From: Vibrio nereis NBRC 15637
Lineage (GTDB): Bacteria > Pseudomonadota > Gammaproteobacteria > Enterobacterales > Vibrionaceae
Reading direction: 5' to 3'
Length of the DNA: 64,000 nt
Assembly (NCBI RefSeq): GCF_001591105.1
Contig: NZ_BCUD01000005.1
Coordinates: 1 to 64,000 of the forward strand
The position numbers were made by a program, and so were the translations under genes. Position 1 is the first letter of the stretch, and each line of letters begins with the position of its first letter. This document shows positions 56,620 through 64,000 of this stretch, piece by piece. Under the pieces are notes generated by a model that searched no databases, was not told the DNA's origin, and saw only the letters and a list, made by a program, of their open reading frames with translations.

Positions 56620-56645
56620 AAGAGCCCTCACTTCGAGGGCTCTTT
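56620..56645. terminator. Bidirectional terminator between dxs and truC
   Basis: AAGAGCCCTC-ACTTC-GAGGGCTCTT: a 10-base stem placed between the two convergent genes, with a T-run on the plus strand and A/T-rich sequence on the other side. Confidence 0.9.
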
Positions 56646-56662
56646 CGTATTTACCAAATGTA

Positions 56663-57385
56663 TTAGGCAGGAACGGCCCAATCAAATTCAGCACACAGCT
56701 TCTGCCATGTCTCATCGACACCCGCTTTGATTGTGATCGCCTGCTGAGTAAACGGATGAACAAAAGTCAAAGCCGAGGCATGCAGTAACAGTCGGTGAGA
56801 GTCATAAATCTCTCTGAAGAGTTTATTATGTTTACCGTCACCATGAGTCGTATCACCGACGATTGGATGGCGTAGATGCGCCATATGCCGTCTCAATTGA
56901 TGTTTTCGGCCTGTCTTTGGCTTCAGTTCCATTAAACAGTAACGCGTGGTCGGAAACTTACCCGTTGAATGGGGGATCTCTGTGTGTACTAGCGGCTGAT
57001 AATCAGTCACCGCATCTTGCGCTTCTTTGTCTTGGCTCGCGTGCTTGTCAGCAATTTTATCTAGCTCTACTTTTAGCGCGTAATCTAATCGTCCTTCCTC
57101 TAAAATCCAACCGCGTACTATCGCGTGATACGTTTTCTCCATCTCGTGATTGGCAAACATCGGCATCACTTGTGAGGCAACTTCGCTCGACAGCGCAAAT
57201 ATTAGAACCCCTGACGTTGGCCTATCTAAACGGTGCAAAGGAAAAACATGCTGACCTATCTGGTCCCGAAGTGTCTGCATCACAAACTGGGTTTCGTGCT
57301 TATCCAACCAACTGCGATGAACCAACATGCCTGCGGGCTTATTCACCGCCACAAAATATTCATCCTGATAAATAATCTCTAACAT
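56663..57385 (-). CDS. truC: tRNA pseudouridine(65) synthase TruC
   Basis: TruC makes pseudouridine at position 65 of tRNA. The 240-residue RluA-type enzyme has the catalytic aspartate in H-R-L-D-R-P-T-S-G-V and the later R-K-H-Q-L-R-R-H motif. The ATG at 57385 is chosen because it overlaps the yqcC stop codon in TGATG, a classic coupled start; an in-frame GTG three codons upstream also exists. Confidence 0.95.
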   Translation of the reverse strand: MLEIIYQDEYFVAVNKPAGMLVHRSWLDKHETQFVMQTLRDQIGQHVFPLHRLDRPTSGVLIFALSSEVASQVMPMFANHEMEKTYHAIVRGWILEEGRLDYALKVELDKIADKHASQDKEAQDAVTDYQPLVHTEIPHSTGKFPTTRYCLMELKPKTGRKHQLRRHMAHLRHPIVGDTTHGDGKHNKLFREIYDSHRLLLHASALTFVHPFTQQAITIKAGVDETWQKLCAEFDWAVPA

Positions 57386-57705
57386 CAGGCGCACACCTCG
57401 TCAATCGACCTTAATAATGTCAGCAAGGGAGTATATTCACCGTGCTCTTTCCAACACTCTTCAAAGTAAGGTGTGATAGCAAATCCTTTCGGTAACGGCA
57501 TCTGTTGCTCAATCACCACTAGCATCTTAGGTAAAAATATCCATTGCAACCATTGCTCTGGTGCTAAGGTATCCAGCGCAAATGGCTCCAAACTTTGAAG
57601 TTGTTTTGCATCTGGTGCTTGTTCTTGCCATAAGCCTAAACGTTGCATTAAAGGTGTTAGTTGCTCTAGAAGAAGCAACAATTGCTGTTCTTTTGTCATA
57701 AACAC
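57385..57705 (-). CDS. yqcC: YqcC family protein (DUF446)
   Basis: A 106-residue helical protein matching the YqcC/DUF446 family, with the conserved W-L-Q-W-I-F-L-P-K-M motif. In E. coli yqcC also precedes truC. The function is not known; the persistent coupling suggests a tRNA-related role, which is inference only. It is divergent from the DUF3549 gene. Confidence 0.9.
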   Translation of the reverse strand: MFMTKEQQLLLLLEQLTPLMQRLGLWQEQAPDAKQLQSLEPFALDTLAPEQWLQWIFLPKMLVVIEQQMPLPKGFAITPYFEECWKEHGEYTPLLTLLRSIDEVCA

Positions 57706-57775
57706 ATCACGTTGACCTTGAAAATAGGCGTAAGAGTACCATTTATAGAGGAAAGAAAGTTAGGACTATTCTCTA

Positions 57776-58813
57776 ATGGAAAATATACATACCCTCACCC
57801 AACTGCTGACGAACAGTGGCTGCCAATATCAGGTCTACGATCTAGGTCGTCGCATAAGGCACATCGAGCGTAAAGCCTTTGCTGATGTTGAAAAAGGACA
57901 ACTTCCTTACCCGTTTCCGCTCCAGCGTAAAGCCCATTTAGCCATTGCGTATTGGAATGAACAAAATCAGCCTTGGATTTGGTTCCTGAAGTTTGAGTTA
58001 GATGAACGAGGCTTACTTAAACAATCAGATATTGGTAACTTCCTCAAATATGTTATCGAGGCGATGGGAACGCGTATCAGCCAAGAGATGACAGGAGAGC
58101 AACAACAAAAGTTGTCTAATAACCCTTATACATTCAAGCCTTCTGAAGACAAGATGGCGGTCTTTCATAGCCAAATAAGAGCGCAACTCAACCTGTCATG
58201 CAGCCAATATTATGAACACGCACAACACTACTTCTCCGGTGGTTTAGGCTGGGATAAATGGCAAACGGTTGGGCTGCAAGGCGTCACCGATATCTGTGCT
58301 CGGTTAGGACAAGAGCAAAACGGCGTCAATATTCGTCGTGCTCTGCATCACTTACCTAACGAGCCACTTTATGCTCTATTAGGTGCATTGGAGCACACAA
58401 CTTTACCTGAAAAGCTTGCCCAACGAATTGCAGAATTAGCCACAGAACAGATAGAAAGCTCTGACCCAGATATTTTCCTGCTTGGCGCACTGATTCGAGC
58501 ACTGTCTGGCGCGGATAGCTCTATTTCCTTGCCTGTACTGGAGAGTGTTCTTGCCTCACCAAGACTCAGTCATCAAGAAGTATTGATTGGAGTGGCAGGC
58601 CGATGCTGGCATCTGCTTGCAAATCAAGACATGGCTGAACATTTTTTACTTCGTCTCGCGCAAACAGGAAATCAGGCACTATTCAATCAATTGTTTGCCG
58701 ACTTGGTGATGCTACCCGAGCTACGTATGGTACTGCTTCCATTACTCCACTCCAATCCTTCACAAGAGCTTTCGGCTGCGCTTATTTCACTACAACAAAC
58801 AACCAAAGGGTAA
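57776..58813 (+). CDS. DUF3549 family protein
   Basis: A 345-residue soluble protein with helical repeats in its C-terminal half and the opening I-x-T-L-x-x-L-L-x-x-S-G-C-Q-Y-Q-V-Y-D-L-G-R-R. It matches DUF3549, found in vibrios and relatives next to yqcC-truC and DUF3301. The function is unknown; the HEAT-like helical part (about 190-340) suggests protein binding. It is followed after 3 bases by the DUF3301 gene, so the two are co-transcribed. Confidence 0.85.
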   Translation: MENIHTLTQLLTNSGCQYQVYDLGRRIRHIERKAFADVEKGQLPYPFPLQRKAHLAIAYWNEQNQPWIWFLKFELDERGLLKQSDIGNFLKYVIEAMGTRISQEMTGEQQQKLSNNPYTFKPSEDKMAVFHSQIRAQLNLSCSQYYEHAQHYFSGGLGWDKWQTVGLQGVTDICARLGQEQNGVNIRRALHHLPNEPLYALLGALEHTTLPEKLAQRIAELATEQIESSDPDIFLLGALIRALSGADSSISLPVLESVLASPRLSHQEVLIGVAGRCWHLLANQDMAEHFLLRLAQTGNQALFNQLFADLVMLPELRMVLLPLLHSNPSQELSAALISLQQTTKG

Positions 58814-58816
58814 ATA

Positions 58817-59116
58817 ATGATTAGTGACCTTTTCGCAATAATCGCGCTGGCTTTTGTCTGCTTTCTATTTTGGCAGCAGAGGCGTCAAGCCGAGTTGGCA
58901 AAATTAATGGCTTCAAAAAAGTGTGAGCAACTAAATTTGCAGCTTATTAGCGTTGCCTTAAAAGGTCACAAACTCAAAACGCCAGACGGTGTCTGGCGTT
59001 GGCATTCCGTGTATGAGTTTGAATTTTCTTCTTTGGGCGACGACTGTTATCAGGGTACGTTAACTATGCAAGGATTCCACCTGATGACGTTTGATGTTCC
59101 ACCACATCGGATGTGA
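58817..59116 (+). CDS. DUF3301 membrane-anchored protein
   Basis: A 99-residue protein with one N-terminal membrane helix (about 2-19), a short charged linker and a small beta-rich domain containing R-W-H-x-V-Y-E-F-E-F-S, the DUF3301 pattern. It ends P-P-H-R-M. The function is unknown. Its last 53 bases overlap the 3' end of the convergent acetyltransferase gene. Confidence 0.85.
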   Translation: MISDLFAIIALAFVCFLFWQQRRQAELAKLMASKKCEQLNLQLISVALKGHKLKTPDGVWRWHSVYEFEFSSLGDDCYQGTLTMQGFHLMTFDVPPHRM

Positions 59117-59582
59117 ATCGAAATTCATCGTAAAAACCAAAAGTATCACGTTTATTCGCTACCAGCTGAAATCCCAGTTTTTTAAGTAGCTTGATAGACG
59201 GTTCATGACCGTGGTTCACCGTTGCCATCACTTGAGTTAAATTTAAGTCTCGTACGGCGCGGTTAAAGAAAGAAACCAAAACTTCACTGGCGATCCCTTT
59301 CCCCCAATACAATTTATCGAATATATAACCCAGCTCCGGTAAACCATCTAAATTAGAGATAAATACGTGGCCCATATAATCGCGTGTTCGACTGTCGAGG
59401 ACGGCCCTGGCATAAATCGTTTCATCGTGGAGCATACGTGAGAAGAGCTGTTTCGCAGCAGAAACCGTATGAGGCCCATTCATTTGAGCTCTATTTTTAG
59501 CGCAGCAATTCAAAAGTAAGAAGTCTGATTGTAACGACTCGTTATAGGGTACCAATAACGAACGGCGAGTCACTATTGTCAT
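59064..59582 (-). CDS. GNAT-family N-acetyltransferase (RimJ/RimL-like)
   Basis: A 172-residue acetyltransferase with the GNAT core: a beta-hairpin with V-L-D-S-R-T-R-D-Y-M-G-H-V, L-G-Y-I-F-D-K-L-Y-W-G-K-G-I-A-S-E-V as the acetyl-CoA loop, and N-x-x-S-I-K-L-L-K-K-L-G-F. The layout is that of RimJ/RimL-type enzymes that modify protein N-termini or small molecules; the substrate is unknown. The C-terminal tail is encoded antisense to the end of the DUF3301 gene. Confidence 0.87.
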   Translation of the reverse strand: MTIVTRRSLLVPYNESLQSDFLLLNCCAKNRAQMNGPHTVSAAKQLFSRMLHDETIYARAVLDSRTRDYMGHVFISNLDGLPELGYIFDKLYWGKGIASEVLVSFFNRAVRDLNLTQVMATVNHGHEPSIKLLKKLGFQLVANKRDTFGFYDEFRFTSDVVEHQTSSGGILA

Positions 59583-59702
59583 AAGACATCCTTGTAAACA
59601 GCGAGCTGTTTATTGTTTATAAAAACAAAGCCAAAAAGTTACACCAACCGATAGATGTTGTTATTGATCTAGATTGCATCTAGTTATTGTTATAAGAATA
59701 AT

Positions 59703-59733
59703 TAAGAAAGCCCCGACACTTGCGTATCGGGGC
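59703..59733 (-). terminator. Terminator of the CsrB-family RNA
   Basis: On the minus strand GCCCCGA-TACGCAAGTG-TCGGGGC followed by TTTCTT. The 7-base GC-rich stem marks the 3' end of the RNA. Confidence 0.93.
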
Positions 59734-60101
59734 TATAGTCTTACTCGCAGCAGTCCGGCTACAAAAATGCTCCTTGCATCTTCCTTAATAGCGACTGAGT
59801 CCTTCAGTACATTCCTTACTTCGCCTTCCTAGCGGTGTCCTAATCTTCCTGAACGCTAACAATCCCCGTCAGCACACATCACTTGTTCCTTGAGCGGTGT
59901 CCCTTGTATCATCCTGATACAGTCCTGCCTCATCCTCGAGGTGTCCATCGCACTCCTTTGTCACTGACATCCTATCAGTGAATGCATCCGTACAATGTCC
60001 TTTGCTCCATGCTGGTCAACGATCCGAGTCAACCACATCTTCTTCCTGAAGAGAACCAAATCCTTGGTGAGTTCCTGTTCCGTGTCAGCATCCTTCCGAC
60101 A
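59703..60101 (-). ncRNA. csrB: CsrB-family regulatory RNA (CsrA-sequestering)
   Basis: On the minus strand this gene-free stretch of about 400 bases carries about 18 AGGA motifs and about 27 GGA motifs in all (hand count), many in small hairpin loops such as TCAGGATGA and CTGATAGGATGTCAG. It ends in a strong terminator. That is the hallmark of CsrB/CsrC RNAs that titrate the translational regulator CsrA. A promoter (TTGTCT / TAAATT, 16-base spacing) places the start near 60101, and a VarA/GacA-type box lies further upstream. Vibrios have several paralogues (csrB, csrC, csrD); which one this is cannot be told from the window. Confidence 0.92.
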
Positions 60102-60107
60102 CCGTTT

Positions 60108-60135
60108 AATTTACCTGAATAACTGCGTCAGACAA
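60108..60135 (-). promoter_or_regulatory. Predicted promoter of the CsrB-family RNA
   Basis: On the minus strand, -35 TTGTCT (60130-60135) and -10 TAAATT (60108-60113) are separated by 16 bases, placing the start near 60101, where the sequence continues GGTGTCGGAAGG. Both hexamers are moderate, in keeping with activator dependence. Confidence 0.6.
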
Positions 60136-60259
60136 TGCACTGCAAGTTAAGAATTAATAAAACAATGATTTAACAATAGAAAATATACAACAAAATCAAA
60201 ATCTTATGCAAAAATCATTGATATTCATTATTGCAATTTCCCTTTTATCTTACGCCTAA

Positions 60260-60277
60260 TGTAAGAGATCTCTCACA
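60260..60277. promoter_or_regulatory. VarA/GacA-type upstream activating box
   Basis: TGTAAGAGATCTCTCACA fits the GacA/UvrY/VarA palindrome TGTAAG-N6-CTTACA with one mismatch. It is centred about 167 bases upstream of the predicted start of the CsrB-family RNA, a distance typical for such boxes at csr/rsm RNA genes. An overlapping CTTAC-N7-GTAAG inverted repeat occurs at 60249-60265. It also lies about 77 bases before the rightward gene at 60354. Confidence 0.8.
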
Positions 60278-60353
60278 GGGTGTTGCCGTATTTTCCATTC
60301 GCTAAATGAAAGTTTGAGCAGTATTATTGGAAAAAGCGCGAATCGGAGGTCAT

Positions 60354-60635
60354 ATGCTTACACAAGATGTTAGCCAAGAGCTAAAAGAAGTACTTGAACA
60401 ACTGCAAAAAGAAGGAAAAGAGCCAACGGTCGCTTTGGTCAAAGCACGGTTAACCACTCAAGTACCCATGCCTGCTCTTATCACAACAATTAAAAGTTGG
60501 AAGAGCGTACATCGCATTCCCAAAGTAGAAGTGGCAGCAAACACGAAGGGTGAATCAGACAGAATCGCTGAATTAGAAAAACAGGTGGCGGACTTGACTA
60601 AAAGATTGGCTGTATTAGAAGCGAAGTTGAATTAG
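60354..60635 (+). CDS. Small KfrA-like DNA-binding/coiled-coil protein
   Basis: A 93-residue protein. The ATG at 60354 is chosen for its GGAGG ribosome-binding site six bases upstream. Residues 1-55 resemble the N-terminal DNA-binding region of KfrA-type proteins (E-G-K-E-P-T-V-A-L-V-K-A-R-L, then M-P-A-L-I-T-T-I-K-S-W-K). Residues 65-93 form a short coiled coil with Leu/Val heptads. KfrA proteins bind DNA on plasmids, but this is a chromosomal, much shorter protein. It is divergent from the CsrB-family RNA and shares its control region. The family match is tentative. Confidence 0.68.
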   Translation: MLTQDVSQELKEVLEQLQKEGKEPTVALVKARLTTQVPMPALITTIKSWKSVHRIPKVEVAANTKGESDRIAELEKQVADLTKRLAVLEAKLN

Positions 60636-60722
60636 AAAAAAAACAGCCTTACAACAATGCAGGGTATCTATCGCTGAGTGCTGTTGCTCAACTACGCTAA
60701 ATGACAATCATTGATGGACCCA

Positions 60723-60755
60723 AAAACAAAAGGCTTGGCAAACTGCCAAGCCTTT
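60723..60755 (-). terminator. Rho-independent terminator of sucD
   Basis: On the minus strand AAAGGCTTGGCA-GTT-TGCCAAGCCTTT followed by TGTTTTT; a 12-base stem about 25 bases after the sucD stop codon. Confidence 0.93.
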
Positions 60756-60778
60756 ATAATTTTTACTCGGTGGTTAAA

Positions 60779-61651
60779 TTACCAACCAGTAACTTCGCGT
60801 AGACCTTGACCGATCTCTGCTAGAGATTTCACAGTCTTAACGCCTGCTGCTTCAAGTGCTGCGAATTTGTCTTCAGCAGTACCTTTACCGCCAGAAATGA
60901 TCGCACCAGCGTGACCCATACGTTTACCTGGAGGAGCAGTTACACCCGCGATGTAAGAAACAACTGGCTTAGTCACGTTCTCTTTGATGAACGCTGCAGC
61001 TTCTTCTTCTGCTGTACCACCGATTTCACCGATCATAACGATCGCTTCAGTTTCTGGGTCTTCTTGGAACAGTTTTAGAATATCAATGAAGTTTGAACCT
61101 GGGATTGGGTCACCACCGATACCAACACAAGTAGACTGGCCAAAACCTTCGTCAGTAGTCTGCTTAACTGCTTCGTACGTCAATGTACCGCTGCGAGATA
61201 CGATACCTACTTTACCTTTCTTATGGATGTGACCAGGCATGATACCGATCTTACACTCATCAGGAGTGATAACACCCGGGCAGTTAGGACCGATCATGCG
61301 AACGCCAGTTTCTTCTAGCTTCACTTTCACGTCGATCATATCTGTTGTAGGGATACCTTCAGTGATTGTTACGATTAGCTCGATGCCCGCATCAATCGCT
61401 TCTAGGATTGCATCTTTACAGAAAGGTGCTGGCACGTAGATGACTGTCGCTGTTGCGCCAGTTGCTTCTACTGCTTCGCGTACTGTGTTGAATACAGGTA
61501 GGCCTAGGTGAGTTTGGCCACCTTTACCAGGAGAAACGCCACCAACCATCTGAGTGCCGTATGCGATAGCTTGCTCTGAGTGGAACGTACCTTGACCACC
61601 AGTGAAACCCTGACAGATTACTTTAGTGTCTTTGTTAATTAATACAGACAT
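60779..61651 (-). CDS. sucD: Succinyl-CoA synthetase alpha subunit SucD
   Basis: SucD, with SucC, converts succinyl-CoA to succinate while making ATP or GTP in the TCA cycle. The 290-residue protein has the CoA-binding Rossmann domain ([10 protein letters not shown]) and the phosphorylated active-site histidine in G-H-A-G-A-I (near residue 247). It overlaps sucC by one base. It ends at a strong terminator and is the last gene of the suc group. Confidence 0.98.
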   Translation of the reverse strand: MSVLINKDTKVICQGFTGGQGTFHSEQAIAYGTQMVGGVSPGKGGQTHLGLPVFNTVREAVEATGATATVIYVPAPFCKDAILEAIDAGIELIVTITEGIPTTDMIDVKVKLEETGVRMIGPNCPGVITPDECKIGIMPGHIHKKGKVGIVSRSGTLTYEAVKQTTDEGFGQSTCVGIGGDPIPGSNFIDILKLFQEDPETEAIVMIGEIGGTAEEEAAAFIKENVTKPVVSYIAGVTAPPGKRMGHAGAIISGGKGTAEDKFAALEAAGVKTVKSLAEIGQGLREVTGW

Positions 61652-62817
61652 TATTTAGCCTCCGCAGCAGCAACAACTTTCTGAGCAGCATCCGTTAGCG
61701 ACTCAGCAGCAATGATATCAACATCAGAATTAGCAAGAACTTCGCGACCTAAGTCTGCGTTAGTACCTTCTAGACGAACAACAACTGGTACGCTTACGCC
61801 TACCTCTTTAACCGCACCGATAATACCTTCTGCGATCATGTCACAACGAACGATACCACCGAAGATGTTAACAAGTACTGCTTTCACGTTGTCATCAGAT
61901 AGGATGATCTTGAATGCTTCTGCAACACGCTCTTTCGTCGCGCCGCCACCTACGTCTAGGAAGTTAGCTGGTTTGCCGCCGTGTAGGTTTACGATATCCA
62001 TCGTACCCATTGCAAGGCCCGCACCGTTAACCATACAGCCAACGTTACCATCTAGTGCTACGTAGTTCAGTTCCCACTGAGCTGCGTGCGCTTCGCGCTC
62101 ATCTTCTTGAGATGGATCGTGCATTTCACGTAGCTTAGGCTGACGGTAAAGTGCGTTTGAGTCGATGTTGATCTTGCCGTCAAGACATAGCAGGTTGCCT
62201 TCGCCAGTGATCACAAGCGGGTTGATCTCTAGTAGAGCAAGGTCGTACTGAGCGAACATAGTGCCAAGACCCATAAAGATCTTAACGAATTGTTTGATTT
62301 GGTCGCCTTCAAGACCAAGTTTGAATGCAAGCTCGCGACCTTGGTAAGCTTGTGGGCCTACGAGTGGGTCGATTGCTGCTTTGTGGATTAGCTCCGGCGT
62401 TTCTTCCGCAACTTTTTCAATTTCCACACCACCTTCTGTCGAAGCCATGAAAACAATCTTACGGCTAGCACGGTCAACAACCGCACCTAGGTATAGTTCG
62501 TTAGCAATGTTTGAAGCTTCTTCAACAAGGATTTTTGTTACTGGCTGACCGTTAGCGTCCGTTTGGTAAGTTACTAGATTTTTACCTAGCCACTTTTGTG
62601 CAAATTCTTTTACGCCGTCTTTAGTGTCGTGAAGTTCAACACCACCCGCTTTACCGCGTCCACCAGCGTGAACCTGACATTTGACTACTTTCTTTTCAGT
62701 AGTGATGCGGCCAGCAGCTTCAAAAGCTTCTTGTGGCGTATCACATGCGTAGCCTTCCGGCACAGGCAATCCGAATTCTGCAAACAGCTGTTTGGCTTGG
62801 TATTCATGCAAATTCAT
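61651..62817 (-). CDS. sucC: Succinyl-CoA synthetase beta subunit SucC
   Basis: SucC is the nucleotide-binding ATP-grasp subunit. The 388-residue protein begins [12 protein letters not shown] and shows the ATP-grasp features H-A-G-G-R-G-K and E-I-N-P-L, with the late [10 protein letters not shown]. The length is as in E. coli. It is 193 bases downstream of sucB. Confidence 0.98.
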   Translation of the reverse strand: MNLHEYQAKQLFAEFGLPVPEGYACDTPQEAFEAAGRITTEKKVVKCQVHAGGRGKAGGVELHDTKDGVKEFAQKWLGKNLVTYQTDANGQPVTKILVEEASNIANELYLGAVVDRASRKIVFMASTEGGVEIEKVAEETPELIHKAAIDPLVGPQAYQGRELAFKLGLEGDQIKQFVKIFMGLGTMFAQYDLALLEINPLVITGEGNLLCLDGKINIDSNALYRQPKLREMHDPSQEDEREAHAAQWELNYVALDGNVGCMVNGAGLAMGTMDIVNLHGGKPANFLDVGGGATKERVAEAFKIILSDDNVKAVLVNIFGGIVRCDMIAEGIIGAVKEVGVSVPVVVRLEGTNADLGREVLANSDVDIIAAESLTDAAQKVVAAAEAK

Positions 62818-62971
62818 TTTGATATTCCGTTTGTTTTTCCCTTAAGGGATTTATTATGTCCATAACGTTGCAGCGGTAACTGCGTGTACGTCTGTAGGGT
62901 GCTTCTCAAATAAGTCAATGTAGACTCAAATGAAGGCCAGACGTTGAGCAGTCTAGCCCTGGGAATTTTTG

Positions 62972-63000
62972 ACGTCTAGCCAACGTGGTTAGCTAGACGT
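62972..63000. repeat. Hairpin in the sucB-sucC gap
   Basis: ACGTCTAGC, 11-base loop, GCTAGACGT: perfect 9-base arms ten bases after the sucB stop codon. On the minus strand it is followed by CAAAAATT rather than a T-run, so it looks more like an mRNA-stabilising or partial-attenuation hairpin than a full terminator. Confidence 0.6.
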
Positions 63001-63010
63001 TTTAGCGATA

Positions 63011-64000
63011 TTAAACGTCTAATAGCAGACGTGCTGGATCTTCTAGTAGCTCTTTAATCGTTACTAGGAAGCCCACTGACTCACGACCATCGATTAAACG
63101 GTGATCGTAAGATAGCGCTAGATACATCATTGGCAATACTTCAACTTTGCCATCTACTGCCATTGGACGCTCTTGGATCTTGTGCATACCAAGAATCGCT
63201 GATTGTGGCGGGTTGATGATTGGCGTAGACATTAGAGAGCCAAAAACACCACCGTTAGTGATAGTGAAGTTGCCGCCCATTAGCTCGTCTACGGTTAGCT
63301 TGCCGTCACGACCTTTGATCGCTAGCTCTTTGATGCCTTTCTCGATGTCAGCGAAACCTAGCGTGTCACAGTCTTTTAGTACTGGTGTTACTAGACCACG
63401 TGGCGTAGATACCGCCATGCTGATGTCGAAGTAGTTGTGGTAAACAATGTCATCGCCATCGATAGACGCGTTTACTTCTGGGTAACGTTTCAGTGCTTCA
63501 GTTACTGCTTTCACGTAGAAAGACATAAAGCCCAAGCGGATACCGTGACGCTCTTCGAACTGGTCTTTGTACTGCTTACGAAGATCCATGATTGGCTTCA
63601 TGTTAACTTCGTTAAATGTCGTTAGCATTGCAGTATTGTTCTTCGCTTCAAGCAGACGGTTAGCCACTGTCTTGCGTAGACGAGTCATTGGAACACGCTT
63701 CTGGCTACGAGCTGCTGCAGGCGCTTCAACTACTGGAGCCTCTGCTTTAGCTGGCGCTTTCACTAGGTGTGACTCGATATCTTCACGAGTAATACGACCA
63801 CCGACACCTGTGCCTTTCACTTGGCTCGCCTCAAGGCCGTGCTCAGCTAGAAGACGACGAACAGCTGGGCTTAGTGCGTCATTAGTTTCTTCTGTTAGCG
63901 CTGCTTTGTGGCGTTTGTCTGGAGAAGCTTCTGTACCTTCAGTCTTGTCTGTCGTCGGTTCACCCGCAACTGCACCAGGCTTAAGTTTCGCTAGAAGCTG
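63011..64000 (-). CDS. sucB: 2-oxoglutarate dehydrogenase E2 component SucB (5' part beyond the window)
   Basis: SucB is the dihydrolipoyllysine succinyltransferase of the 2-oxoglutarate dehydrogenase complex. The frame stays open to the window edge at 64000, giving 329 residues. The missing part (roughly 70 residues) should be most of the lipoyl domain. Visible are the flexible linker, the E3-binding domain ([13 protein letters not shown] and [12 protein letters not shown]), and the catalytic domain ending with the H-x-x-x-D-G motif [11 protein letters not shown]. The internal GTG at 63820 is not the start. Confidence 0.97.
   Translation of the reverse strand, partial: QLLAKLKPGAVAGEPTTDKTEGTEASPDKRHKAALTEETNDALSPAVRRLLAEHGLEASQVKGTGVGGRITREDIESHLVKAPAKAEAPVVEAPAAARSQKRVPMTRLRKTVANRLLEAKNNTAMLTTFNEVNMKPIMDLRKQYKDQFEERHGIRLGFMSFYVKAVTEALKRYPEVNASIDGDDIVYHNYFDISMAVSTPRGLVTPVLKDCDTLGFADIEKGIKELAIKGRDGKLTVDELMGGNFTITNGGVFGSLMSTPIINPPQSAILGMHKIQERPMAVDGKVEVLPMMYLALSYDHRLIDGRESVGFLVTIKELLEDPARLLLDV

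Noticed and set aside
59760..60100. Short repeated TCC/TCCT motifs resembling a degenerate repeat array or CRISPR
   Set aside because: Spacing is irregular and the repeat unit is only 3-5 bases. Read on the other strand these are the AGGA motifs of a CsrB-type RNA.
63011..63820. A shorter sucB starting at the internal GTG at 63820
   Set aside because: The frame is open to the window edge and encodes the E3-binding domain upstream, so the gene simply continues beyond 64000.

Overview
The window is a 64 kb piece of a Vibrio main chromosome. The gene content and order point to the Harveyi/parahaemolyticus-type vibrios: a sodium-type polar flagellar locus with three tandem flagellin genes ordered flaF-flaB-flaA, pomAB stator genes, an nrf nitrite reductase cluster, and the two regulatory RNAs GcvB and a CsrB-family RNA. 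This placement is an inference from gene order; no search was run. I see no insertion sequence, prophage, integron, CRISPR array, tRNA or rRNA. Almost everything is core genome with intact genes.

Layout. (1) 22-25,000, minus strand: polar flagellum. Reading in the direction of transcription: flaF, flaB, flaA, flaG, fliD, flaI, fliS, flrA, flrB, flrC, fliE-F-G-H-I-J, fliK-L-M-N-O-P-Q-R, flhB. The regulatory hierarchy can be read from the DNA. FlrA is the sigma-54 activator. Sigma-54 elements lie before flrBC, fliE and fliK, and sigma-28 elements lie before each flagellin gene. (2) 25,095-26,607: a Dyp-type peroxidase and a DUF2919 membrane protein. (3) 26,729-34,376: cytochrome c nitrite reductase. 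nrfA runs rightward. nrfB-C-D-E, a DsbE-like thioredoxin and nrfF run leftward from a shared 498-bp control region that holds a perfect NarP/NarL palindrome and an FNR-like site. nrfG lies beyond nrfA. (4) 34,464-49,556: housekeeping genes (arsC-like yffB, dapE, an M15 peptidase, syd, queF, ppnN, xni, rlmM, gcvA) plus a TPR protein with a decayed GGDEF domain next to a GGEEF diguanylate cyclase that lacks the inhibitory site. (5) 49,613-49,851, plus strand: the GcvB small RNA, divergent from gcvA. (6) 49,970-58,813: thiI, pomB-pomA (behind a sigma-28 element), xseB-ispA-dxs, truC-yqcC and DUF3549. (7) 58,817-60,635: DUF3301, a GNAT acetyltransferase, a CsrB-family RNA on the minus strand with an upstream VarA/GacA-type box, and a small KfrA-like coiled-coil protein. 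(8) 60,779-64,000: sucD, sucC and the 3' part of sucB, cut by the window edge.

How it fits together: the first 25 kb builds the basal body, export gate, C-ring, filament and caps, and pomAB 27 kb away supplies the sodium-driven stator under the same late flagellar sigma factor. The diguanylate cyclase pair and the CsrB-type RNA are plausible inputs into the motile/sessile switch. GcvB/GcvA connect amino-acid status to post-transcriptional control, and the nrf genes serve anaerobic nitrite ammonification.

The least explained items are the decayed-GGDEF TPR protein with its partner cyclase, the KfrA-like gene that shares the control region of the CsrB-type RNA, the repeat-bearing coiled-coil insertion in FliD, and the extra thioredoxin inside the nrf operon.
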